DNA of 7,137 nucleotides, taken from assembly GCA_011375275.1 (NCBI GenBank), contig DRLW01000330.1, positions 1 through 7,137 on the forward strand, in the 5' to 3' direction. Source of the DNA: Bacteroidota bacterium. Its GTDB lineage: Bacteria > Zhuqueibacterota > Zhuqueibacteria > Zhuqueibacterales > Geothermadaptataceae. The notes beneath the pieces were generated by a model. It ran no database searches and had not been told where the DNA came from. It was given only the letters and a program-made list of their open reading frames with translations. The stretch's first letter is position 1. Every line of letters starts with the position of its first letter. Made by a program: the position numbers and the translations under genes. This document shows positions 1 to 6,875 of the stretch, in pieces.

Positions 1-1237
1 CGTACCGGTTGGTTCCCTGGTAAATGGCATTACCGACACCATAACGGAAATCGTAGCTGGCTTCGATATCATCGCTCAGGCGATAGCGCAGACCGACATT
101 GAACTTGGTCGAGCTGGCCTTATTGTAGTCATACAGCTCTTCTTCTTTGTATCCCGTCCGGGCAACGAAGATTTTCCCAAAAGTCAGGTTATCGGGGATT
201 GGCTGTCCCATGGCCCGCAGTGCTGCAGCCACCTGATCGAGGTCGAGATTGGTCGCTACTTCGTCACCATAGACGTTGACGCCGTTGTAGCCTGCCACGC
301 CACGCGCGCCCTTATATTTGTCGGAAAAATCATTGGCATACCAATCCGTGGCCTTGAAGCGGGAGCCAACAATTTTGAAGGCAAAACGATCATTGACAAC
401 CTTGGCATAACGAAATGCCGTTTCATACAACGGATAGTTACCGCCATAATCAGAGTTACTGCCGCCACCTTTGACCGAGACACTCAGCCCCGGGAAATCG
501 AACGGAGACTTGGTGTTCATGAACAGCACACCACTGAAGGCATTGGGGCCATACAGGGCGGAGGATGCACCCGGCAGGAATTCGATTTCAGCAACATCGA
601 TATCGGAAATACCGGTCAGGTTACCGATGGAATAGGAGCCATTGGCGATCCCCGTGTTATCGACGCCATCGATGAGCTGGATCAGCCCGGTATTGTGGCT
701 GGAACCGATACCGCGACCCGTCGGGCCGGAAAAGGTCATGCTGTTGGCGGTCATCTCGATTTCTTTCATATTGGCCAGACCGTCATACACCGTAACCGAG
801 GGTGAACGGCGAATATCGAGAATATCCATTTTTTCAACAGAGACCGGAGCGGTGAGAATGCTCTCCTCGACACGGGAGGCGGATACGACGATCTCACCGG
901 CCATAAATGCTTTCGGCTCCATCTCGATGACCAGATTATCCAGCGTACCCGTTACTTCCAGAATCTGCGGCTGATATCCGATCATCGACACCTTGACACG
1001 GAACGGCGTTTCAAGTTTCGTATTCAACCTGAACCCACCATCATCCTGGGCAGCGACACCGATATACTTGCCCACGACTTGAATGTTTGCACCCGGCAGG
1101 GGCTCACCGGTTTTCTTGTCTTTGACAACGCCGCTGACCGTCGTCATGCTCTGCGCCAGCAGGCTGCCACTGAAAGCTAACAACAGAGCCATCAACAAAA
1201 CAGCGAACCTCCCCTGGTGCATTTTTGTGGATTTCAT
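1..1237 (-). CDS. TonB-dependent outer-membrane receptor, N-terminal part (runs off left edge)
   Basis: Reading the minus strand from the ATG at 1237 gives 412 uninterrupted codons to the window edge; the remaining barrel and the stop are missing. Residues 1-29 form a signal peptide (hydrophobic LLMALLLAFSGSLLAQ). Residues 32-107 resemble a carboxypeptidase-D-regulatory-like beta-sandwich (VSGVVKDKKTGEPLPGANI). GEIVVSASR at 114-122 resembles a TonB box. Residues about 125-245 form a plug domain, with LIQLIDGVDN and then EIEFLPGASSALYGPNAFSGV. Residues after about 250 alternate in the manner of barrel strands. Proteins of this family import scarce ligands across the outer membrane using TonB energy; the ligand cannot be told here. 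The start is set by a strong AGGAGG at 1245-1250, seven bases upstream. A second in-frame ATG lies five codons on. The gene is divergent from the secreted propeller protein at 1585. Confidence 0.93.
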   Translation of the reverse strand, partial: MKSTKMHQGRFAVLLMALLLAFSGSLLAQSMTTVSGVVKDKKTGEPLPGANIQVVGKYIGVAAQDDGGFRLNTKLETPFRVKVSMIGYQPQILEVTGTLDNLVIEMEPKAFMAGEIVVSASRVEESILTAPVSVEKMDILDIRRSPSVTVYDGLANMKEIEMTANSMTFSGPTGRGIGSSHNTGLIQLIDGVDNTGIANGSYSIGNLTGISDIDVAEIEFLPGASSALYGPNAFSGVLFMNTKSPFDFPGLSVSVKGGGSNSDYGGNYPLYETAFRYAKVVNDRFAFKIVGSRFKATDWYANDFSDKYKGARGVAGYNGVNVYGDEVATNLDLDQVAAALRAMGQPIPDNLTFGKIFVARTGYKEEELYDYNKASSTKFNVGLRYRLSDDIEASYDFRYGVGNAIYQGTNRY

Positions 1238-1294
1238 TTTCCAACCTCCTTTGTAAAGCACCCGTTTGGCAATAATTTGATACTACAAGTGAAT

Positions 1295-1323
1295 ATTATA
1301 TCTGGCATTATAATTTTTTTCAA
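1295..1323 (-). promoter_or_regulatory. Sigma70-type promoter of the TonB receptor gene
   Basis: On the minus strand, TTGAAA (1318-1323) and a perfect TATAAT (1295-1300) are separated by exactly 17 bases. Transcription would begin near 1288, giving a leader of about 50 bases before the ATG at 1237, with AGGAGG inside it. The surrounding DNA is much more AT-rich than the genes. The match is to the general bacterial consensus. If the host follows the Bacteroidota pattern (TTTG and TAnnTTTG), its own sigma factor may use different positions. Confidence 0.6.
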
Positions 1324-1335
1324 GCTCGTTTGAAA
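1307..1335 (-). promoter_or_regulatory. Possible second overlapping promoter for the TonB receptor gene
   Basis: A second minus-strand pair lies 12 bases upstream of the better promoter: TTTCAA (1330-1335), a 17-base spacer, and TATAAT (1307-1312). The -10 is part of the palindrome ATTATAAT (1307-1314), so TATAAT can be read on both strands here. The plus strand has no good -35 at the matching distance. It may be a minor or bidirectional start, or only a by-product of AT-richness. Confidence 0.3.
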
Positions 1336-1518
1336 GGAAAAAATGCCGATTCTGTATTTTTTTTTAATTCTTTTTAAGCCATGCTTTTCATCTGTTTCAA
1401 CCCGGAACAGCAAAGAATCCAGCAGCGCGTTATCCATAACAAATCCGAACAGTGAGCAACGTGATGAAATCTCCCCTTTCCCTCCGCAGACAAACCAGCC
1501 ATGGCGTATTAATAGAAA

Positions 1519-1536
1519 ACCCCGGCGCAGCGGGGT
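1519..1536. other. Small GC-rich stem-loop in the leader of the secreted propeller gene
   Basis: ACCCCG (1519-1524) pairs with CGGGGT (1531-1536) over a six-base loop. On the minus strand the stem is followed by TTTTCTATT, so it could act as a weak intrinsic terminator for transcription running leftward toward the receptor promoter. On the plus strand no T-run follows, so there it would only be a leader hairpin, about 48 bases before the start codon at 1585. Function is not known. Confidence 0.35.
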
Positions 1537-1584
1537 AAATCGTATCAACACTCAGCTCCCCAGGAATACGCAAAAGGACCTTCG

Positions 1585-4197
1585 ATGAAAGCAAAACTGC
1601 TCATTCTCCTGCTCGCCTCTCTTCTCGGAACCGCACTCTCAGCTCAGGAATGGAGTAGTGCCATCACTGTTCGCGAGGGCAACACACCGGATCTGGACAT
1701 CGATCCGGAAACCGGTAATCTGTATATCATCAACCATCATTACGGTGTGTACTACACCAAAATGTCACCCCAGGGCGAAATTCTGTTACAGGAATCGATT
1801 CCGGCAGCTGCGTTGGACCGCAGCGGGCGCTATCAGTTCGGTGCAGCGATTGCCTACGACCCGGTGACCGGGGAACCACATGTCTGTTACCGCGTCGAGC
1901 GCGGCAACGGCAGTTGGTATTTCGATGTTTATTATATTCGCCGTAAACCCGGAGGCGGATGGACTTCTCCGATCAAACTGATCGACAACCGTTATCGTGC
2001 TTACAAAGTCAGACTGGAGGTGGACCGTGCGGGAAAGGCCCACGTCGTCGTCGGCTACTCTGATGGTAACGATGACATTTTCGGACGGGCAATCTATTTC
2101 CGCATCGCAAATGACAAAATCGATCGCACGATCGAAAACCTGCACCGCTATCGCGCTGATGATCATCTGGAAATTTCCCTGGGGAAGGACGACAGCATCA
2201 ATATCGTGCTCAGCTCGCCGGATCGCAGCTACCGGGGCAGTGCAGGCGGGCCGGTGACCTATCACCGTTCCTTCGATGGCGGCGAAACCCTGGAAAAAGT
2301 CGGCGACATCCGCGATAACGACGCCACAGACCGTACCGGCAATGCCGATATTTACGCTGATCCTGCGGGGAACGTCCATTTTTCCTATGGTACCAAATTC
2401 GACAAATCCCTCGATGCCAACAATATCGATATGGCGCACTCGGTTCGTTATGCGCGCTTTGAGGATGGACGCAAGGTGCTGGACCGTGCCGTCAGCGTGC
2501 GCGGAGAAATCGGCGAATGGGCGCACAGTCTCGGTAAGGGCTCGGTTGCTGCAACGGATGACGGCCAGACCGTTATGCTGCTCTACAATGTCGCAGATGA
2601 GGATGCCTTACGGGCACGGTACTCAACCGATGGTGGTAAAACCTGGTCAGATTACGCTGAACTGGCGAGCAAATCCGGAGGAGCCGACGGCCGGGAGAAA
2701 CATGTGGTGCGGGCGTGGAAAAATACTTTTTTCGCGGTCTATCCGTCCTTCGGGAAAGTGTACATGCGCAAATTTATCGCCGGCGTGCCGCCCACTGCTG
2801 TGGCAGGCGGCCCATACACTGGCAACGAGGGCCAGGCCCTGAAATTCGACGCCAGCGCTTCGTCCAGCAGTGACGGCCAGCCTCTCGCTGAGTACAACTG
2901 GGACTGGGATGGTGACGGGACCTTCGATACCTCCACCGCCAACGCCACGATTATGCACACCTATGCCGACGATTTTTCCGGGACTGTCCTGCTCGAAGTC
3001 GTCGATGCCGGTGGTTTGCGTGACACGACAGAAGTGAATGTGACCATCAACAACGTCGCTCCAACCGTGACCATTCAGGCACCGGCCAGTGTCGCTCTGG
3101 ACTCTAACATAACGTTCACGGCACAGGTCACAGACCCGGGACAGGACAACATTACGGTGAGCTGGGACCTCGATGATGACGGTACTTTTGAAACCACCGG
3201 CATGAGTGTAAACACTACTTTTGCTCAGGCCGGCGTCAAAACCGTGCGTGTGCGTGCCAGCGATGATGATGGCGGGCAGAGTGAGGCCAAAACAACGGTC
3301 ACAGTATCCGGTGGCGCGCCGGTCATCAGCGCTATCCCGGGGCAGGAAATTCAGGAAGGCGGTATCTTCACCCCCATCACCCTGAACGATTTCGTCACCG
3401 ATCCGGACCACGACAAAACTCAGCTTGCATGGCGTTTTTTCGGCAACCGGGAACTCAAAGTTACGATCGAAAACGCCGTGGCCACGGTAGCTGTGCCGGA
3501 CTCAGAATGGGCAGGTGCTGAAAACATCTCCTTCGTAGCCAGCGACCCTCTCGGCAACGCAGATACCACGGTCACCCGTTTCAGTGTTCTGCCTGTCAAC
3601 GACCCGCCGCAGCTCAGCGAAGTCCCGGATCAGCAGATTGACCACGGTGGTCGTTTTGAAGATATCGACTTCGCCCAGTACGTCACAGACATCGATGATC
3701 CGCTCAGTGCCCTCAGCCTGCGCGCTCGTGGCAACAGCAATCTGCTGGTTTCGATCACGGGGTTGGTCGCCAGCGTGACTCCTGCGGACACCGCATGGAC
3801 CGGTACCGAGAGCATCACCTTCGTGGTTGTGGATAGTGCCGGAGCCTCAGCCAGTACAGAGGTCTCCTTCACCATCACCGGGACGACAGGCGTCGATGTG
3901 GCTGATGGCCTGATCCCGGATGCGTTTTCGCTGCGCGCCAGTTATCCGAATCCGTTTAATCCGCAGACAACCATTCCGTTTGACCTGAAGACCTCAGCCC
4001 ACGTGCAGTTGGCGATCTACAGCATCGAAGGCCGTCTGGTCGCCACGCTGCTCGATCAGTCCATGTCCGCAGGCAGACACCGCATCACCTGGGATGCTGC
4101 AGACCTGGCCAGCGGCACCTATATCGTGCGTTTTCTCGTCCGCTCCCGGGATCGCATCCTGTACTCCGCGACCGGTAAAATGACTGTTTTACGATAA
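1585..4197 (+). CDS. Secreted T9SS-sorted protein: Asp-box propeller, 2 PKD domains, 2 cadherin-like repeats
   Basis: The 870-residue product starts with a signal peptide (residues 1-20, ending TALSA before QEW). Residues about 22-398 look like a beta-propeller of the BNR/sialidase fold; two Asp-boxes are visible, SFDGGET at 229-235 (imperfect) and STDGGKTW at 347-354. PKD domains follow at about 402-489 and 493-575, each with an Asp-rich loop that may bind calcium (DWDGDGTFD at 440, DLDDDGTFE at 528). Two related cadherin-like repeats occupy about 578-671 and 673-766. Residues about 776-870 are a T9SS type A sorting domain with YPNPFNPQTTI and a final strand ending in MTVLR. The protein is expected to cross the outer membrane and be surface-anchored or released. 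I see no sialidase FRIP motif or arginine triad, so binding is as likely as hydrolysis. AAGGA at 1574-1578 supports the start. A clear terminator follows, so it is probably monocistronic. Confidence 0.93.
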   Translation: MKAKLLILLLASLLGTALSAQEWSSAITVREGNTPDLDIDPETGNLYIINHHYGVYYTKMSPQGEILLQESIPAAALDRSGRYQFGAAIAYDPVTGEPHVCYRVERGNGSWYFDVYYIRRKPGGGWTSPIKLIDNRYRAYKVRLEVDRAGKAHVVVGYSDGNDDIFGRAIYFRIANDKIDRTIENLHRYRADDHLEISLGKDDSINIVLSSPDRSYRGSAGGPVTYHRSFDGGETLEKVGDIRDNDATDRTGNADIYADPAGNVHFSYGTKFDKSLDANNIDMAHSVRYARFEDGRKVLDRAVSVRGEIGEWAHSLGKGSVAATDDGQTVMLLYNVADEDALRARYSTDGGKTWSDYAELASKSGGADGREKHVVRAWKNTFFAVYPSFGKVYMRKFIAGVPPTAVAGGPYTGNEGQALKFDASASSSSDGQPLAEYNWDWDGDGTFDTSTANATIMHTYADDFSGTVLLEVVDAGGLRDTTEVNVTINNVAPTVTIQAPASVALDSNITFTAQVTDPGQDNITVSWDLDDDGTFETTGMSVNTTFAQAGVKTVRVRASDDDGGQSEAKTTVTVSGGAPVISAIPGQEIQEGGIFTPITLNDFVTDPDHDKTQLAWRFFGNRELKVTIENAVATVAVPDSEWAGAENISFVASDPLGNADTTVTRFSVLPVNDPPQLSEVPDQQIDHGGRFEDIDFAQYVTDIDDPLSALSLRARGNSNLLVSITGLVASVTPADTAWTGTESITFVVVDSAGASASTEVSFTITGTTGVDVADGLIPDAFSLRASYPNPFNPQTTIPFDLKTSAHVQLAIYSIEGRLVATLLDQSMSAGRHRITWDAADLASGTYIVRFLVRSRDRILYSATGKMTVLR

Positions 4198-4218
4198 TTT
4201 TTCCTACCTCCTCCCTCG

Positions 4219-4250
4219 GGCCGGTGGCTGGGACAGCACCGGCCTTTTTT
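4219..4250 (+). terminator. Intrinsic terminator of the secreted propeller gene
   Basis: GGCCGGTG (4219-4226) pairs perfectly with CACCGGCC (4237-4244). Inside, CTG (4228-4230) pairs with CAG (4234-4236) if the G at 4227 is bulged. Six T follow directly (4245-4250). It begins 21 bases after the stop codon at 4195-4197 and has the form of a strong Rho-independent terminator for rightward transcription. Confidence 0.9.
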
Positions 4251-4331
4251 ATCCTCACGCGCACCACTCTTCCATGGGCATCATTCCGTGGCAACGAATT
4301 CCTTCCCGGCAGGCAGAAAAACATTTCCCGC

Positions 4332-4360
4332 TTGATTTCCTCAGGAATTTAGCGCATATA
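4332..4360 (+). promoter_or_regulatory. Putative promoter of the saccharopine dehydrogenase gene
   Basis: TTGATT (4332-4337) and CATATA (4355-4360) are separated by 17 bases; TATATT at 4357-4362 is an alternative -10 at a 19-base spacing. The site lies after the upstream terminator and about 50-80 bases before the ATG at 4411, where a promoter is expected. A short dyad TTCCT-C-AGGAA (4337-4347) sits in the spacer and could be an operator, but is short enough to be chance. Confidence 0.4.
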
Positions 4361-4410
4361 TTCAATGACTTTCCGACATCCACGCTGACTCTCTATTTGA
4401 GGGAAAACCG

Positions 4411-5781
4411 ATGAAACACATTCTCGTTTTAGGCGCGGGACAAAGCGCACCGTACTTAATCCACTGGCTGCTCGGCCAGGCCAGGGCAAACGACTGGTTT
4501 ATCACGGTCGCTGATCGTGATATCAAGGCTGCATCCCGTCACGTTCAGGGACACGACCGCGGCCTGGGCATCCAACTGGATATCACGGATAGTGACATGC
4601 GCCGTACGCAGATCGCCAAGGCTGATATCGTCGTCAACATGATGGCGCCAAAATTTCAACACCTGATCGCATGGGACTGCCTGAACCACAGCACACACAT
4701 GGTATCTGTCTCCTACCGCGATCAGACCATTCGCGATTTATGTCCGGACGCACAACGCAGAGGGATTCTCATTCTGAACGAAATCGGGCTCGATCCAGGA
4801 ATCGATCACATGTCCAGCATGTCTCTCATCGATAAAATCCGCGGGCAGAATGGCGTGATCACCAGTTTTATTTCCTATGGCAGCGGCATACCTGCGCCGG
4901 AATCTGACCAGAATCCGTTGAAATACGTCATCACCTGGAACCCGCGCAACGTGGTTATGGCCGGCGAACACGGCGCACAATATCTCATCGACGGCAAGAT
5001 CAAAATCCTGCCGTGGCATCGTGTTTTTCAGCACTCCTGGCCGGTGTATGTCGATGGACTCGGACGGATGGAAGCCTACCCCAACCGCGACTCGCTATCA
5101 TACATGAAAACCTTCGGGCTCGATGAGGTATCAACCATGGTGCGCGGCACACTGCGCTACCCCGGCTGGAGCGAAACCTGGCTACAGATCGTCCGTCTTG
5201 GGCTGCCCAATGAAACCCTGCGCATTCCCAATTTGCCGCAACGCAGTTTTCGCGAAATTACCGAGATGTTCATCCCGCGGCATGTTTCAGGAGCAACTCT
5301 GGAATCGCGCGTGGCCAACTATCTCAACATCAGCCAGACTGGTAAGATCATGGAAAACTTGTCCTGGCTGGGGCTTTTTGATGATCAGCCCTGCGGTGTC
5401 CGTGGGGAAACATCTGCTGAAGCCATGATCGCCCTGTTGCAGCGCAAGCTGCCCCTCGGCAAAGACATGCAGGACATGGTCGTCATCGTTCACGAAATCA
5501 TCGTCCGCTATCCTGAACGAAACGATGAACTGGAAAAAACCGTCTCCACGCTGCTCTATACCGGCGAAAAAAACGGTTTTACTGCCATGGCCAAAAGCGT
5601 CGGCCTGCCAGCAGCTCTGGCGGTCAAGCTGCTGCTCACAGACGAGCTGCCGCTTCTGGGGTGCCATATTCCGACTCATGCCGCTATCTACCGGCCGATC
5701 CTGCGCGAACTGGAAAAGGCCGGATTTCATTTCATCGAAAAAAGCACCCCCATTGCGCAGGGCGAGGTCAGTGGCACGTAA
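4411..5781 (+). CDS. Saccharopine dehydrogenase (L-glutamate-forming), LYS9/saccharopine reductase family
   Basis: The 456-residue protein matches the usual LYS9-type length. An N-terminal Rossmann fold begins MKHILVLGAGQSAPYL, with the dinucleotide loop around Gly8-Gly10, and D35-R-D37 follows the second strand. Family signatures are NEIGLDPGIDHM at 123-134, SYGSGIPAPE at 155-164 and NPLKYVITWNPRNV at 168-181. The C-terminal part has DMVVIVHEI (355-363), then a VGLPAALAVKLLL helix (397-409) and GCHIPTHAAIYRPIL (417-431). In lysine catabolism this family oxidises saccharopine to glutamate and 2-aminoadipate semialdehyde with NAD(P)+; in fungi it runs in reverse for lysine synthesis. It should be cytoplasmic. 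GAGGG at 4399-4403, seven bases upstream, supports the start. No partner enzyme such as lysine-2-oxoglutarate reductase is nearby, so direction and exact substrate are inferred from the family. A related reductase acting on another saccharopine-like imine substrate is possible but less likely. Confidence 0.88.
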   Translation: MKHILVLGAGQSAPYLIHWLLGQARANDWFITVADRDIKAASRHVQGHDRGLGIQLDITDSDMRRTQIAKADIVVNMMAPKFQHLIAWDCLNHSTHMVSVSYRDQTIRDLCPDAQRRGILILNEIGLDPGIDHMSSMSLIDKIRGQNGVITSFISYGSGIPAPESDQNPLKYVITWNPRNVVMAGEHGAQYLIDGKIKILPWHRVFQHSWPVYVDGLGRMEAYPNRDSLSYMKTFGLDEVSTMVRGTLRYPGWSETWLQIVRLGLPNETLRIPNLPQRSFREITEMFIPRHVSGATLESRVANYLNISQTGKIMENLSWLGLFDDQPCGVRGETSAEAMIALLQRKLPLGKDMQDMVVIVHEIIVRYPERNDELEKTVSTLLYTGEKNGFTAMAKSVGLPAALAVKLLLTDELPLLGCHIPTHAAIYRPILRELEKAGFHFIEKSTPIAQGEVSGT

Positions 5782-5837
5782 CCGCGCGTGTTCGCGGATG
5801 ACCGGTTCGTGCTGGAAGGGTATCGACCCCGGCTAAG

Positions 5838-5933
5838 GCGAAGCAGAGGAGGCGGGATATCGCTTCGCTCGTGTGCTGCCCCGCCGGTCCGGGGCAGCAG
5901 GCTCGTCATACAGCAGGAGCGGTGTGACGAGCT
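5838..5933. other. Cluster of three consecutive stem-loops
   Basis: Three hairpins fill the gap after the dehydrogenase gene. The first pairs GCGAAGC (5838-5844) with GCTTCGC (5862-5868) around a 17-base loop containing AGGAGG. The second pairs TGCTGCCCCG (5874-5883) with CGGGGCAGCA (5890-5899) around CCGGTC, a perfect 10-bp stem. The third pairs GCTCGTCATAC (5901-5911) with GTGTGACGAGC (5922-5932), 11 bp with one G-U, around a 10-base loop. The second and third are one base apart. A smaller stem CCGCG/CGCGG (5782-5786, 5793-5797) lies just after the stop codon. The cluster could be a 3'-end stabilising or terminating structure, a leader element for the gene at 5974, or a dispersed palindromic repeat. 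I recognise no known riboswitch in it. Confidence 0.6.
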
Positions 5934-5942
5934 GAAATTTTT
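5901..5942 (+). terminator. Possible weak intrinsic terminator after the dehydrogenase gene
   Basis: The third hairpin of the cluster (stem 5901-5911 with 5922-5932) is followed, after five bases, by five T (5938-5942). The gap between stem and T-run is longer than in a good terminator and the run is short. It could end transcription from the dehydrogenase gene, or attenuate read-through into the gene at 5974. Confidence 0.35.
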
Positions 5943-5973
5943 GACACTACCCGTGTTCTGAAAGGGAGGAGTG

Positions 5974-6735
5974 ATGATTTTTTTATTCGCTACGCTGGTG
6001 CTTCTATTTTCCCTGACACCGACAGCCAGCGCCCAGCGATACGTTACTTTCGGCAGCGGGCTCGGGTTGCTCATGCTCGACAATCAGGAGCTGAACCGTT
6101 TTCGCGAGAGCTACGGGCAGGTCAATGCTGCAGACCTGTACCAGACATTCCGCGGTTTTGACGGCCCCGCCGGTCTGCGCTGGGAAATCGGTCTGCGCTC
6201 CATCGCGGAGCACAGCATGGCTCTTACTATCGCCTCGCAGGGCTGGCAAAGCCAGGACCAGGCTGAATTCAACAACGGTGACAGACGCAATCTGCTGCTG
6301 AAATTCAGCCGCATCACGCTTGAAGGGGAGTACGGCCTTGGCACGGGTAACCATTTTATCAACGCGCTGGTCGTCTTCTCCCTCAAACGAAGTATCACCA
6401 TGGAGAGCAGCTACAGCGGCGGAAATCCGGGCAAGCTGGAAAAAAGCCTGTCCGGAACATACAAGAACACGCCGGACATCGCTTTTGATGTCGGTTTCAG
6501 TGCGGGGTATATCCGCGAACCGTTGCTGTTTATCCTGCGATTGACGCTGCCGGTTTATAGCGGAGGCAGCGACACATTTTTGCTCGACCGGTCCAAAAGC
6601 GCCCGACTGAGCGAATTCAGCATCTTCCCCGCGGACTATATCAGCTATGCAGCCGGCATACCGTATGCCGGTTTGCGCAGCACCATCGACGGCTTCAAAA
6701 TCACCCTGATGGCTATGCTGGTGTTGCCGTTTTAG
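5974..6735 (+). CDS. Exported protein of unknown function, probable outer-membrane beta-barrel
   Basis: I do not recognise the family. The 253-residue product has a short signal peptide, MIFLFATLVLLFSLTPTASA, with likely cleavage after Ala20 before QRYV. The mature part has amphipathic alternating stretches typical of barrel strands (YVTFGSGLGLLML at 23-35, GLRWEIGLRSI at 67-77, NALVVFSLKRSITM at 130-143, AFDVGFSAGYI at 170-180, FKITLMAMLVLPF at 241-253). It ends in Phe, as many outer-membrane barrels do. No cysteine is present, so it is not a lipoprotein. ATG 5974 is chosen over GTG 5971 because GGAGG (5965-5969) abuts the GTG with a one-base gap but leaves four bases before the ATG, itself a short spacing. 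It follows the stem-loop cluster, so it may not be co-transcribed with the dehydrogenase gene. TTGACA at 5941-5946 has no usable -10 before the start. Confidence 0.75.
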   Translation: MIFLFATLVLLFSLTPTASAQRYVTFGSGLGLLMLDNQELNRFRESYGQVNAADLYQTFRGFDGPAGLRWEIGLRSIAEHSMALTIASQGWQSQDQAEFNNGDRRNLLLKFSRITLEGEYGLGTGNHFINALVVFSLKRSITMESSYSGGNPGKLEKSLSGTYKNTPDIAFDVGFSAGYIREPLLFILRLTLPVYSGGSDTFLLDRSKSARLSEFSIFPADYISYAAGIPYAGLRSTIDGFKITLMAMLVLPF

Positions 6736-6843
6736 CCCGAACATCTGCTCAGCAGACGCAGGCTTTCCCCACCACGCAAACCCTCGTTGAGCTGTTTTCC
6801 CTTGACTCCGCCTGTTTAATTCGCAAAAATACTCTCTCGCGAA

Positions 6844-6875
6844 GGCTGGCTACCAGCCCCGAGTTTCTCTTTTTT
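6844..6875 (+). terminator. Possible terminator downstream of the barrel-like gene
   Basis: GGCTGG (6844-6849) pairs with CCAGCC (6853-6858) over the loop CTA, followed by a pyrimidine- and T-rich tract ending in six T (6870-6875). The T-run starts well after the stem, so it is not a canonical intrinsic terminator. It is the best candidate for ending the transcript of the gene that stops at 6735, about 110 bases upstream. Confidence 0.35.

Larger units (their letters stand above)
1238..1584. other. Divergent intergenic region between the receptor and the secreted propeller protein
   Basis: This stretch of 347 bases separates two outward-reading genes. Its left part (about 1265-1380) is AT-rich, with a run of nine T at 1357-1365 and the receptor promoters. 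Its right part (about 1380-1584) returns to normal composition and would be the 5' leader of the gene at 1585. A possible plus-strand promoter is TTGAAA (1330-1335) with TGTATT (1353-1358) at a 17-base spacing, which matches poorly at the -10 and would give a leader of about 220 bases. No RNA gene was recognised. An 81-codon reading frame at 1343-1588 is discussed in the findings and not accepted as a gene. Confidence 0.5.

Noticed and set aside
642..974. A 110-codon plus-strand frame opposite the TonB receptor
   Set aside because: The minus strand here encodes the receptor plug domain with clear motifs; the plus-strand frame is a shadow.
1786..2526. A 246-codon minus-strand frame inside the secreted propeller gene
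   Set aside because: It lies wholly opposite a well-supported gene, and its translation shows no domain; it is a codon-bias shadow.
5941..5969. TTGACA (5941-5946) as the -35 of a promoter for the gene at 5974
   Set aside because: The -10 position 17 bases on is GGGAGG, which is the ribosome-binding site, and transcription would start about at the start codon.
6004..6744. A 246-codon minus-strand frame opposite the barrel-like gene
   Set aside because: It lacks a Shine-Dalgarno and any recognisable motif, while the plus-strand frame has a signal peptide, a ribosome-binding site and barrel character. It is the antisense shadow of that gene.
6744..6756. Hairpin TCTGC/GCAGA just after the barrel-like gene as its terminator
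   Set aside because: The stem is only 5 bp and no T-run follows.
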